DNA of 6,266 nucleotides from Opacimonas sp040514355 (GCA_040514355.1 JBEVCF010000115.1:1-6266); one strand, 5' to 3'. Counted from the stretch's first letter, positions 1-6,223 are shown. Numbers and translations are program-made. Notes: generated by a model not told the origin, from the letters alone.

Positions 1-696
1 TTGTATCACTATGTTAACACTGCGCCAAAACGCGTCATTGTGAGTTGTTTTGGTTCGAATATTGCCCGTTTGATTACCTTAGCCAGAGTCGCGGCTAGAA
101 CAGGGCGTTATATGGCGTTATACGGTCGTTCATTGAAAAACATGGTTGCTGTGGCTAGACGCACTGGGTATTGGCCAGATGATTGTAAAATTATCGACCA
201 TCGCCATACCGGCTACCTGCCTAAACATGAAGTCCTTGCGGTTGCCACTGGATCCCAAGGAGAGCCTCGGGCTGCATTATCCAGGATGGCCAAACAAGAC
301 CATCCACAAGTCGATTTAGAGGCCGGCGATCGGGTGATTTTCAGTACCATTGTGATCCCAGGTAATGAACAAGCCGTGCAAAATTTGGTACTGCGCTTAG
401 AAGCAATGCACGTTGAGGTGATCCAAGCGAATGATGTTGATATGCCCATTCATGCCTCGGGTCATCCCAATGAAGAAGAGTTAAAACTGATGTACCATTG
501 GGTCCAACCCAAAATGGCTATTCCCACTCATGGAGAAGCTGAGCATTTAGCGAGGCATGCACAAATAGCAAAAGAGATGGGGGTGAACTCACAACTCGTT
601 GGCCGCAACGGCGACTTATATCAAATTGCGCCTCAAGCCATGCTCAAGCGAGGCGCGGTGAAAGCCAAGCGCATCGCGATAAAAGAAAGACGGTGA
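1..696 (+). CDS. rnj: Ribonuclease J-type metallo-beta-lactamase/beta-CASP nuclease, 3' part only
   Basis: The frame is open from the first base to TGA at 694-696 (231 codons). The TTG at base 1 is probably an internal Leu codon, because the N-terminal metallo-beta-lactamase half with its HxHxDH zinc motif is missing and must lie upstream. What remains is the beta-CASP region and the end of the lactamase fold: FGSNIARL (17-24), ATGSQGEPRAALSRMA (82-97), IPGNE (119-123), HASGHPNEEELKLMY (151-165) and IPTHGE (174-179), then NGDLYQIAP near 205. The SGH and HGE histidines are those expected of active RNase J. Family members are zinc-dependent 5'-3' exo- and endoribonucleases acting in mRNA decay and rRNA maturation. 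The protein stops about 50 residues after HGE, so it lacks the roughly 100-residue C-terminal domain of Bacillus-type RNase J. Wording such as GEPRAALSRMA and DHP recalls alphaproteobacterial RNase J. It converges on pldA with 16 bp between stop codons and no clear terminator. The family call is secure; the exact subfamily is not. Confidence 0.88.
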   Translation: MYHYVNTAPKRVIVSCFGSNIARLITLARVAARTGRYMALYGRSLKNMVAVARRTGYWPDDCKIIDHRHTGYLPKHEVLAVATGSQGEPRAALSRMAKQDHPQVDLEAGDRVIFSTIVIPGNEQAVQNLVLRLEAMHVEVIQANDVDMPIHASGHPNEEELKLMYHWVQPKMAIPTHGEAEHLARHAQIAKEMGVNSQLVGRNGDLYQIAPQAMLKRGAVKAKRIAIKERR

Positions 697-712
697 TCCT
701 ACTTTCGCTTAG

Positions 713-1711
713 TTACAAAAACCGCAATTGTACGCCGAGCCCCACACGTTGCTGATGCCGATTGTAGTCGATCAGCGAATCACCATAGCCATTAAAATAT
801 TGGATCATAACATCGTAGCGATCGCCAACCGGGTAGGTTAGATTCATTTCGATACTACCTCTGTTTTCAGATAATTTCAGGTTGTTACGAATTTTAGTGA
901 GGAGTTTAAAATCCTGCCCTAAACGCACCGCAAAGCCGAGTTCTGCACGCCCTATAAAATCTAAGATATCGGGATTATCATCGCCAAAGGGATCGTTGAT
1001 ATCGACTTTGTCATCTTCGGGTAGACGATACCATGCTCTGAGGTAGTAAGCGGCGTTTTGGCTACTAAAAAATGTGGATAAAACAATTCGATTCCAGCTG
1101 CGAGATAATGCGCCGGATGCGCCATTGGATTGGTGGTTGAGACTGATGGCAATCGAATTAAAACGCATGTCCAACGCACTTAAATCGGTTTGCCATTGGT
1201 AAAATATCTCAGGTTCGTAGTTTGTTTCTCGAAAGGGTTTCGATAATTCATCATTATAGACCTGCCAAAATGACACAAGCGAGAAACCAAAGAACAGACC
1301 ACTTTTTTTACCCTCAGCTACCCACACCGGCATCTTTAAGGAAATTTGATATTTCGCTTCAAAGTTATCGACGGTTTGAGTGTTTGTCGTATCCAATGCC
1401 AAATCATTAGGACTTGTCGCATACGTCAGAGGTAACAAATAGTTCTGACGATACTGCGATAAAGCAAAAGGGTTATCCAGTAAGCGTTGTTCTTGGTTTT
1501 CTCTCTCATCAAAGATAGACGGTGCTTTAGGATTATCCAATATCGCATACACGTTGCGGGTAATGCTTCGCTTAAGTTGCTCGACTTTGGGGAGGGGAGA
1601 TGATTGAGCATCCTTCTCATCGACCGTAGTGGCCGTTGTTTGTGCTACAGCTGCGCCTAGATGACAGAGGCAAGCACAAATACATAAGACTCCTATGATT
1701 GGCTTTGGCAT
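713..1711 (-). CDS. pldA: Outer membrane phospholipase A (OMPLA, PldA)
   Basis: PldA is a calcium-dependent outer-membrane beta-barrel that removes acyl chains from phospholipids misplaced in the outer leaflet; it dimerises when activated. The protein contains HQSNGASGALSRSWNR at residues 193-208, giving a catalytic His193, Ser195 and Asn207 with the same spacing as E. coli His142/Ser144/Asn156. The calcium-site serine (E. coli Ser152) is present as Ser203. Arg147 of E. coli is replaced by Ala, which may be tolerated because that ligand is a backbone carbonyl. I start at the ATG at 1711-1709, which gives 332 residues and a signal peptide MPKPIIGVLCICACLCHLGA ending AVA|Q (cleavage after residue 23). 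The TTG 14 codons upstream lies inside the terminator U-tract and would spoil the signal peptide. A weak TAGG lies 5-9 bases before the ATG. At 332 residues it is longer than E. coli PldA (289), mostly through an N-terminal stretch before the barrel. The chain ends in RFL, with Phe penultimate rather than terminal. I found no convincing promoter between it and the proS terminator. Confidence 0.93.
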   Translation of the reverse strand: MPKPIIGVLCICACLCHLGAAVAQTTATTVDEKDAQSSPLPKVEQLKRSITRNVYAILDNPKAPSIFDERENQEQRLLDNPFALSQYRQNYLLPLTYATSPNDLALDTTNTQTVDNFEAKYQISLKMPVWVAEGKKSGLFFGFSLVSFWQVYNDELSKPFRETNYEPEIFYQWQTDLSALDMRFNSIAISLNHQSNGASGALSRSWNRIVLSTFFSSQNAAYYLRAWYRLPEDDKVDINDPFGDDNPDILDFIGRAELGFAVRLGQDFKLLTKIRNNLKLSENRGSIEMNLTYPVGDRYDVMIQYFNGYGDSLIDYNRHQQRVGLGVQLRFL

Positions 1712-1751
1712 GAATAACCTATATTTCCGTATAAATGACCCCAAGCATAGC

Positions 1752-1806
1752 AAAAATAAAAAAAGCCGGTTTTATAGCTTTGGGGAGAACTTAGGGAAAA
1801 CCGGCT
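1752..1806 (-). terminator. Rho-independent terminator of proS
   Basis: Read on the minus strand, AGCCGGTTTT (1806-1797) pairs perfectly over 10 bp with AAAACCGGCT (1773-1764) around a 23-base loop. It is followed at once by a T-rich run, TTTTTT-A-TTTTT (1763-1752). The stem starts about 31 bases after the proS stop codon, so it should end proS transcription before pldA. The loop is larger than usual and the four outer-loop pairs are A-T, so some read-through into pldA is possible. On the plus strand the hairpin has no T-run, so it acts in one direction only. Confidence 0.85.
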
Positions 1807-1837
1807 GTTTAATGAGAGTCTGAAGCTGGGAAGGAGC

Positions 1838-3550
1838 TTATAAGTCTTTAATAAACTCCACAACACTGTCGATAGCTAGCATCTGTTTGTCACCTGTACG
1901 ACGGTTTTTGTACTCAACTTCATGGTTGTCTAGGTTGCGTTCACCAATCACAATCGAGTGAGGGACACCGACCAATTCCATATCGTTGAACATGACACCA
2001 GGGCGTTCTTTGCGATCGTCGAACAGCACCTCAACACCTAACTGCAATAAATCGTCATAGAGTTTTTCTGCCACTTCCTTGATGCGATGTGACTTGTGCA
2101 TGTTCATTGGGATAATCGCAACTTTGAACGGGGCAATCGCATCCGGCCATTTGATGCCGTATTTGTCGTGATTTTGCTCAATGGCAGCCGCCATAATGCG
2201 AGACACACCGATTCCGTAACAGCCCATGGTTAAGGTTTCGTGTTTGCCGGTTTCGGTCAACACCCCACAATTCATCGCCTTGGAGTATTTGTTGCCCAAC
2301 TGGAAGATATGTCCGACTTCGATACCGCGTTTGATTTCTAATGTACCTTCACCGTCAGGCGAGACATCACCGGCTTCGACGTTGCGCAAATCAAACTCAC
2401 TGAATTCCGCTACGTCGCGAGACCAGTTTGCATTGATGTAATGCACGTCGTTTTCATTTGCGCCGCAGATAAAATTGGGGATCGTTGCGGCAGAACGGTC
2501 AACCACAATGGGAATAGACAAACCAATAGGGCCAATCGAACCAAAACTACAACCTAGTTCTGCTTCAACACGCGCTTCATCCGCCATCGCAAACGGACTA
2601 CCGACCAGTGGATGCTTCTCCGCTTTGATCTCGTTTAAAGTATGATCACCGCGTAACACTAAGGCCACCAAAGGTGTATAACCATTGTCATCGGTCACGC
2701 CGTTAACAATTAAGGTTTTTACCGTCTTATGTTCTGGGCAAGACAAAAACGTCGCTACTTCAGTAATTGTTTTTTGTTCTGGGGTAGAGACTTTCTCTAA
2801 ATCCGCAGGCGCTTCTTCAGCTTGGGTGATCGCCAATGCTTCGGCCATCTCTACATTGGCGGCATAGTTAGATTGGTTAGAGAATGCGATATCATCTTCA
2901 CCTGATTCGGCTAATACGTGGAACTCATGCGAGGCTGAACCCCCGATAGAACCAGTATCTGCAATAACCGCACGAAAATCTAAACCGATACGCGTGAAAA
3001 TATTGGAGTACGCTTCATACATCTTGTCGTAAGTCGTTTGTAAACACGCTTGTGTTAAGTGAAAGGAGTAGGCATCTTTCATCGTAAACTCACGACCGCG
3101 CATCACGCCAAAACGCGGACGCACTTCGTCACGGAATTTGGTTTGGATTTGATAAACATTCAACGGTAATTGCTTGTAACTGCTCACTTCGTTGCGGATC
3201 AACGCCGTGACGACTTCTTCGTGAGTTGGACCCAAGACAAAGTCACGATGGTGACGGTCTTTGATGCGTAATAGTTCAGGGCCATACTCTTCCCAACGGC
3301 CAGACTCTTCCCACAAATCAGCAGGCTGAACGACAGGCATCAGTATTTCAATCGCGCCAGCTTTGTTCATTTCTTCACGCACGATGTTCGCGATCTTATT
3401 GAGCACGCGCAAACCCGTTGGTAGATAGTTATACAAACCTGCTGCGACTTTGCGGATCATGCCCGCGCGCAACATAAGCTGATGGGAAACGACTTCAGCA
3501 TCAGCTGGTGTTTCTTTTTGGGTAGAGAGTAAATATTGGGAAGTACGCAT
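1838..3550 (-). CDS. proS: Prolyl-tRNA synthetase, bacterial type with editing domain
   Basis: ProRS attaches proline to tRNA-Pro in the cytoplasm in an ATP-dependent class II reaction. The 570 residues are close to E. coli ProS (572) and colinear with it. The catalytic core carries class II motif 2 (QTKFRDEVRPR at 136-146, then GREFTMKDAYSFH at 152-164) and motif 3 (MGCYGIGVSRIM at 442-453). Between them lies the inserted cis-editing (INS) domain, about 225-405, which removes Ala mischarged on tRNA-Pro. It keeps the KTVKTL lysine (Lys278, equivalent to E. coli Lys279), GSIGP (337-341) and a histidine in NDVHY (His370). The C-terminal anticodon-binding domain runs from about 475 to the end. 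The ATG start is unambiguous: MRTSQYLLSTQKETPADAEV is the standard family N-terminus. No strong Shine-Dalgarno is seen, only GAAAG 5-9 bases upstream. It follows trmO after 71 bp and ends in a strong terminator. A cognate tRNA-Pro(UGG) lies 2.4 kb away on the other strand. Confidence 0.98.
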   Translation of the reverse strand: MRTSQYLLSTQKETPADAEVVSHQLMLRAGMIRKVAAGLYNYLPTGLRVLNKIANIVREEMNKAGAIEILMPVVQPADLWEESGRWEEYGPELLRIKDRHHRDFVLGPTHEEVVTALIRNEVSSYKQLPLNVYQIQTKFRDEVRPRFGVMRGREFTMKDAYSFHLTQACLQTTYDKMYEAYSNIFTRIGLDFRAVIADTGSIGGSASHEFHVLAESGEDDIAFSNQSNYAANVEMAEALAITQAEEAPADLEKVSTPEQKTITEVATFLSCPEHKTVKTLIVNGVTDDNGYTPLVALVLRGDHTLNEIKAEKHPLVGSPFAMADEARVEAELGCSFGSIGPIGLSIPIVVDRSAATIPNFICGANENDVHYINANWSRDVAEFSEFDLRNVEAGDVSPDGEGTLEIKRGIEVGHIFQLGNKYSKAMNCGVLTETGKHETLTMGCYGIGVSRIMAAAIEQNHDKYGIKWPDAIAPFKVAIIPMNMHKSHRIKEVAEKLYDDLLQLGVEVLFDDRKERPGVMFNDMELVGVPHSIVIGERNLDNHEVEYKNRRTGDKQMLAIDSVVEFIKDL

Positions 3551-3586
3551 CGTGCTTTCACTAGTTAGAACATTGTAATGCGCGAT

Positions 3587-3595
3587 ATTTTAGCA
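3587..3595 (-). promoter_or_regulatory. Candidate extended -10 promoter for proS
   Basis: The minus strand reads TGCTAAAAT at 3595-3587, an extended -10 (TGn plus a five-of-six match to TATAAT), giving a leader of about 30 bases before the proS ATG. No good -35 lies at 16-18 bp; TTGCTT sits at a 20-bp spacing. Extended -10 promoters can work without a -35. It lies in the 71-bp gap after trmO and would let proS be expressed apart from the folD operon. The call rests on sequence match alone. Confidence 0.45.
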
Positions 3596-3614
3596 TAAGT
3601 TCATTGATGCTAAA
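3589..3614. repeat. Perfect 8-bp inverted repeat over the proS -10
   Basis: TTTAGCAT (3589-3596) and ATGCTAAA (3607-3614) are perfect inverted arms separated by 10 bases. The arm centres are 18 bp apart. One arm covers most of the candidate proS -10. It could be a dimeric repressor site or a weak hairpin after trmO. A terminator is unlikely because no T-run follows it on either strand. Confidence 0.45.
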
Positions 3615-3621
3615 GCAAAAA

Positions 3622-4344
3622 CTACTGGCTTTTAATATCCAATACCAAAGCGGTGTTTTGGTTCACAGAAAAGTGTATATCTAAGTCGTACAAGGCAACG
3701 TGATAGGTTTTATTGGGATGCGCTAAGATGTACTGTGCATCACTGTGAAATGCTGGACGAGGGTCATGGCTCAAAACCGTTTCAAGGATTTTGATTAAAT
3801 CGGGATAGGCCTTTACTAATAATGTAAGTTGTTGCTGTACATGGGTTACATATTTTACCTGTAACTCGGCTCGAGGTGCCTCTGGCGCAAGTGACGTATG
3901 AGCCTGAATGTTATCAGCATAAGGAAGATAGGGCTTAATATCGACTATGGGGGTTTGATTGAGCATATCTACGCCGTATACGGTTAATATGGTTTGGCCG
4001 TTGTGTCGTGTAAGTGGCCCCCGGCGTACGACGGACATGCCTAGATTATTGGGTCGAAATGAACTGCGTGTTGCAAATACACCGCACTTTTCATTGCCAC
4101 CTAGACGTGGTGGTCTGACGGTAGGGTGAAAGCGCTTAGTTGCTTGGGCATTGGCGTGAAACAAAAACGACAACCACAAGTGGCTGTGTGCTTCTATGCC
4201 ACGAAACGCATTGAGATCATCATAAGGTTCGCACAGGATGATTTTGCCAGGAACGTCATGCAATGCGATCCCTTGCCGAGGGATCCCAAATTTTTCGGTA
4301 AACGGAGTGTGAATGAATCCAAGCGGCTCAAGTTGCCACGTCAT
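3622..4344 (-). CDS. trmO: tRNA m6t6A37 methyltransferase TrmO (TsaA/YaeB)
   Basis: TrmO uses S-adenosylmethionine to N6-methylate t6A at position 37 of certain tRNAs; in E. coli the main substrate is tRNA-Thr(GGU). The 240-residue product is close to E. coli TrmO (235). Signature blocks are LEPLGFIHTPFTEKFGIPRQ (5-24), VRPPRLGGNEKCGVFATRSS (76-95) running into FRPNNLGMSVVR (96-107), and LNQTPIVDIKPYLPYAD (128-144). The C-terminal TsaA lobe has DPRPA (194-198). I choose the ATG at 4344-4342 because GGAG lies 7 bases before it. The longer TTG start 11 codons upstream would intrude further into the preceding gene and adds nothing conserved. The start overlaps the DUF1415 gene by 17 bp, so translation is probably coupled. 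It is the last gene of the folD-DUF1415-trmO run. Confidence 0.93.
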   Translation of the reverse strand: MTWQLEPLGFIHTPFTEKFGIPRQGIALHDVPGKIILCEPYDDLNAFRGIEAHSHLWLSFLFHANAQATKRFHPTVRPPRLGGNEKCGVFATRSSFRPNNLGMSVVRRGPLTRHNGQTILTVYGVDMLNQTPIVDIKPYLPYADNIQAHTSLAPEAPRAELQVKYVTHVQQQLTLLVKAYPDLIKILETVLSHDPRPAFHSDAQYILAHPNKTYHVALYDLDIHFSVNQNTALVLDIKSQ

Positions 4345-4873
4345 GGGCACGCTCCAAATGAGTTTGGAAAAATTCAATACCTAACTGCGTCGCACGCGCA
4401 ATATTGTCTTCGGGAATAGTATGAGATTCGGGCATATTATCTAACACTTTGCTCAAAGACGCTTCTCTGAGCAAATGTATGATGGGGTAGGGCGCGCGAT
4501 TGGTAAAATGACTCGGCGCGTCTTTGGACTCTCCTGCAAAGACATATTCAGGGTGAAAGGTCGCAATTTGCAGCACACCTTCTAGTTCAGCCTCATATAA
4601 TGCGTGATTCGCTAAATCCACCAGATCTAGATAGTCATAAAAAGATAACTGCGTGGTATCAAAAATACACAAGGTGGTTTCAATATCCGGCGTGTCAATT
4701 AAGCGCTTGGCTTCTGCTTGTACGAAAGCCAGCATTTGCACGGGGTCGGCTGAGCTTAGCGTGGCAAAACGGATGCTATCTTGAACAAAAGGTTTTTGTG
4801 CGAAAGGGCAAAAATTTTGCCCAATCACAATCGTTTCTAACCAATACCGCGTAGCTTGCTCAGCAGAGGGCAT
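4328..4873 (-). CDS. DUF1415 family protein, function unknown
   Basis: I recognise the DUF1415 family, found mainly in Proteobacteria and without an established function. The 181-residue product is soluble, with no signal peptide or membrane segment. Conserved-looking blocks are NFCPFA (20-25), TTLCIFD (66-72), GVLQIATFHPEYVFAG (99-114) and NRAPYPIIHLLREASL (125-140). Cys22, His107, His133, Arg136 and Glu137 are candidate functional residues, which is inference only. The ATG at 4873-4871 overlaps the folD stop as TAATG, and no clear Shine-Dalgarno precedes it, so it likely depends on ribosomes finishing folD. Its 3' end overlaps trmO by 17 bp. Both neighbours act in one-carbon or tRNA-modification metabolism, which hints at a related cytoplasmic role but does not prove one. 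Confidence 0.88.
   Translation of the reverse strand: MPSAEQATRYWLETIVIGQNFCPFAQKPFVQDSIRFATLSSADPVQMLAFVQAEAKRLIDTPDIETTLCIFDTTQLSFYDYLDLVDLANHALYEAELEGVLQIATFHPEYVFAGESKDAPSHFTNRAPYPIIHLLREASLSKVLDNMPESHTIPEDNIARATQLGIEFFQTHLERAHDVAT
4352..4355 (-). promoter_or_regulatory. Ribosome binding site that fixes the trmO start
   Basis: GGAG on the minus strand lies inside the end of the DUF1415 coding sequence and ends seven bases before the ATG at 4344. This supports that ATG over the in-frame TTG at 4377. Confidence 0.7.
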
Positions 4874-5729
4874 TATACGTTACTGTATTCGACATACGCC
4901 TCAAGCGTATTTTCAATGAGACTCGCCACTGTCATTGGACCGACACCACCAGGTACTGGCGTGATCCAACCCGCGCGTTCTGCTGCCTTGTCAAACTCGA
5001 CATCACCGACTAGTGAACCGTCTTCAAGGCGATTGATACCTACATCAATGACAATCGCTTTTTCTTTGATCCACTCGCCTGGAATAAAATTAGCCTTGCC
5101 AACAGCAANNNNNNNNNNTCAGCGCGCTGGACATGGCTTTTCAAATCTTTTGTAAATTTGTGGCAGGTAGTGACTGTACAGCCTGCTAATAATAGCTCCA
5201 AGCCCATGGGACGTCCGACAATATTGGACGCGCCGACAATAACTGCATCCAAGCCTTTGATATTGCGCTTAGTGGATTCAATCATCGTCATGATCCCCTT
5301 CGGCGTACAAGGACGCAGTGCTGGGATGCGTTGTGCCAATCGTCCAATGTTATAAGGGTGAAACCCATCCACGTCTTTATGCGGATGAATACGTTCCAAA
5401 ATGAGTTCTGCATTCAAGCCAGCAGGGAGTGGCAGTTGGACGAGTATTCCGTCGATATCGCTATCGTCATTCAGTTGGTCAACTAATTGGAGTAACTCAT
5501 CTTGTGTTGTAGACGCCGGTAAATCATAACTTTTTGATACAAAGCCTACTTCGTCACACGCTTTACGTTTGTTATTGACATAAACCTGGGAAGCAGGATC
5601 ACTGCCTACGAGCACTACAGCTAAACCAGGTGGACGCTTATTAGCTGCAACAGCTTGTTGAACATAAGTGGCGACATCCTGTCGGACTTGTTTGGAGATG
5701 ACTTTGCCATCGATCAGATGCGCTTGCAT
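4873..5729 (-). CDS. folD: FolD: methylene-THF dehydrogenase / methenyl-THF cyclohydrolase, interrupted by an assembly gap
   Basis: FolD interconverts 5,10-methylene-, 5,10-methenyl- and 10-formyl-tetrahydrofolate using NADP(H), feeding purine, thymidylate and initiator formyl-Met-tRNA synthesis. From the ATG at 5729 the first 203 residues show YVNNKRKACDEVG (50-62, catalytic Lys54), VQLPLP (97-102, Gln98), DVDGFHPYNIGRLAQ (119-133), PCTPKGI (140-146) and the Rossmann block VIVGASNIVGRPMGLELLLA (163-182). Ten Ns (5109-5118) follow, and the frame then shifts. In the correct frame the 3' part reads AVGKANFIPGEWIKEKAIV, then DVGINR, then ITPVPGGVGPMTVASLIENT, ending VEYSNV at TAA 4875-4873. By comparison with the E. 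coli ...ADLLIVAVGK... block, 11 bases are missing, giving 285 residues (E. coli 288). AAGG lies 7 bases before the ATG. It is the first gene of an operon with DUF1415 and trmO. I regard it as intact in the organism; a true frameshift cannot be excluded. Confidence 0.93.
5109..5118. other. Assembly gap of ten Ns inside folD
   Basis: Ten consecutive Ns break the folD reading frame. The codon before the gap is GAN (Asp or Glu) and the one after ends in TT, then GCT GTT GGC AAG. Family alignment from memory needs about three further codons plus these partial codons, that is 11 bases, so ten Ns looks like a placeholder length. Confidence 0.95.
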
Positions 5730-5744
5730 GGAAAAACCTTTTTA

Positions 5745-5770
5745 TTTCACATGAGTATATTGTTTCACAT
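5745..5770 (-). repeat. Direct repeat ATGTGAAA x2 upstream of folD
   Basis: The minus strand reads ATGTGAAA (5770-5763), ten bases, then ATGTGAAA again (5752-5745), a period of 18 bp. The spacer holds TATACT (5759-5754), a good -10 match, but the TTGACG upstream (5779-5774) is only 14 bp away, too close for a standard sigma-70 promoter. A weaker alternative is TTTACT (5854-5849) with TATTAA (5832-5827), 16 bp apart. The repeats may be a regulator's tandem half-sites at the folD operon promoter or may be chance. I cannot name a regulator. Confidence 0.35.
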
Positions 5771-5887
5771 CACCGTCAATTTGCCAAAGATCCTAACAAT
5801 ATATTTTCTTAGCATCAGGGACTTGATTAATATCTGAACAATCGCTAGAGTAAAGTTAAGTTATTGGTTTAAGATCCAAAAAAGCCG

Positions 5888-5916
5888 TTGACCTAAACGG
5901 TGCAAATCGGTACTAT
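5888..5916 (+). promoter_or_regulatory. Sigma-70 promoter of the tRNA-Pro/tRNA-Arg operon
   Basis: TTGACC (5888-5893) and TACTAT (5911-5916) are separated by exactly 17 bp. The next bases, GCGCGC (5917-5922), form a GC-rich discriminator, the feature typical of stable-RNA promoters under stringent (ppGpp) control. Six As (5878-5883) sit just upstream of the -35 and could act as a short UP-type element. Transcription would start near 5923, leaving a very short leader before tRNA-Pro at 5930. A small inverted repeat CCGTT/AACGG (5885-5889 and 5896-5900) spans the -35. The promoter is divergent from folD. Confidence 0.8.
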
Positions 5917-5929
5917 GCGCGCTCTTCTT

Positions 5930-6006
5930 CGGTGAGTGGCGCAGCTTGGTAGCGCACTTGGTTTGGGTCCAAGGGGTCGCAGGTTCAAATCCTGTCTCAC
6001 CGACCA
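5930..6006 (+). tRNA. tRNA-Pro (anticodon UGG)
   Basis: The 77 bases fold as a complete tRNA: acceptor CGGTGAG/CTCACCG, D stem GCGC/GCGC with loop AGCTTGGTA, anticodon stem CTTGG/CCAAG around loop TTTGGGT (anticodon TGG at 5964-5966), variable GGGTC, T arm GCAGG-TTCAAAT-CCTGT, discriminator A and encoded CCA (6004-6006). The C1-G72 pair, A73 and anticodon GG are the known bacterial ProRS identity elements. G37 suits m1G by TrmD, not t6A. It closely resembles the E. coli proline UGG tRNA. A 34-base AT-rich spacer with a small hairpin GCATA/TATGC (6017-6033) joins it to tRNA-Arg, consistent with co-transcription and RNase E-type processing. Confidence 0.98.
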
Positions 6007-6040
6007 TTATTTCCCAGCATATTTTTATTATGCCCACTGC

Positions 6041-6117
6041 GAGGGCGTAGCTCAGCTGGATAGAGCATCTGCCTTCTAAGCAGACGGTCGCAGGTTCGAA
6101 TCCTGCCGTCCTCGCCA
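6041..6117 (+). tRNA. tRNA-Arg (anticodon UCU)
   Basis: A complete 77-base tRNA reading AGA/AGG codons: acceptor GAGGGCG/CGTCCTC with one G-T wobble, D stem GCTC/GAGC, anticodon stem TCTGC/GCAGA around CTTCTAA (anticodon TCT at 6075-6077), variable CGGTC, T arm GCAGG-TTCGAAT-CCTGC, discriminator G and encoded CCA (6115-6117). U36-A37 is the context for t6A modification. It resembles E. coli argU in layout and in G73. It has no promoter of its own and is most likely read from the tRNA-Pro promoter. Its 3' end is copied 145 bp downstream. Confidence 0.98.
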
Positions 6118-6121
6118 TTTA
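6099..6121 (+). repeat. First copy of a 23-bp direct repeat (3' end of tRNA-Arg)
   Basis: This segment runs from the T loop of tRNA-Arg through the 3' T stem, the 3' acceptor strand, GCCA and the four following bases TTTA. An identical 23-base copy ends the window. To the left the copies diverge at once (CG before this copy, AT before the other). Confidence 0.95.
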
Positions 6122-6172
6122 ATCAATCAAACTATGTTAATTGCAGGATGAAGAACCTGCGCAGCAGTTCGA

Positions 6173-6195
6173 CTAATTCGTTAGGAACGAATTAG
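6173..6195 (+). repeat. Perfect 10-bp hairpin with three-base loop
   Basis: CTAATTCGTT (6173-6182) pairs fully with AACGAATTAG (6186-6195) around AGG. The following bases are CATTGCGC, so it is not a standard intrinsic terminator. It may be a processing site or structural core of the downstream RNA. Confidence 0.75.
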
Positions 6196-6223
6196 CATTG
6201 CGCGTATGCGCATCGCGTAGCGA

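Noticed and set aside
685..706. GAAAG/CTTTC stem between the RNase J gene and pldA as a bidirectional terminator
   Set aside because: Only five A/T-rich pairs with a 12-base loop and no T-run on either strand.
1222..1410. 62-codon plus-strand ORF inside pldA
   Set aside because: It lies opposite a clear PldA reading frame, and its translation shows no recognisable family features.
1712..1753. TTG start extending PldA by 14 residues
   Set aside because: The extension begins in the terminator T-tract and would place charged residues ahead of an otherwise clean signal peptide; the ATG at 1711 is better.
1712..1837. pldA promoter
   Set aside because: TATACG and TATGCT resemble -10 boxes but neither has an acceptable -35 at 16-18 bp, so no promoter is called.
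4345..4377. TTG start extending TrmO by 11 residues
   Set aside because: The ATG at 4344 has GGAG at a 7-base spacing and starts where the family starts.
5040..5729. Shortened FolD ending with an unrelated tail after the gap
   Set aside because: The tail is the wrong frame of normal FolD sequence; the true end is TAA at 4875-4873.
5861..6118. 85-codon minus-strand ORF containing GFEPAT motifs twice
   Set aside because: It is the antisense of the two tRNA genes. GFEPAT-like peptides are a well-known spurious translation of the tRNA T-arm complement.
6148..6195. 15-codon ORF (MKNLRSSSTNSLGTN) in the tRNA downstream region
   Set aside because: The only AGG touches the ATG, with no usable spacing, and the bases are explained by two hairpins.
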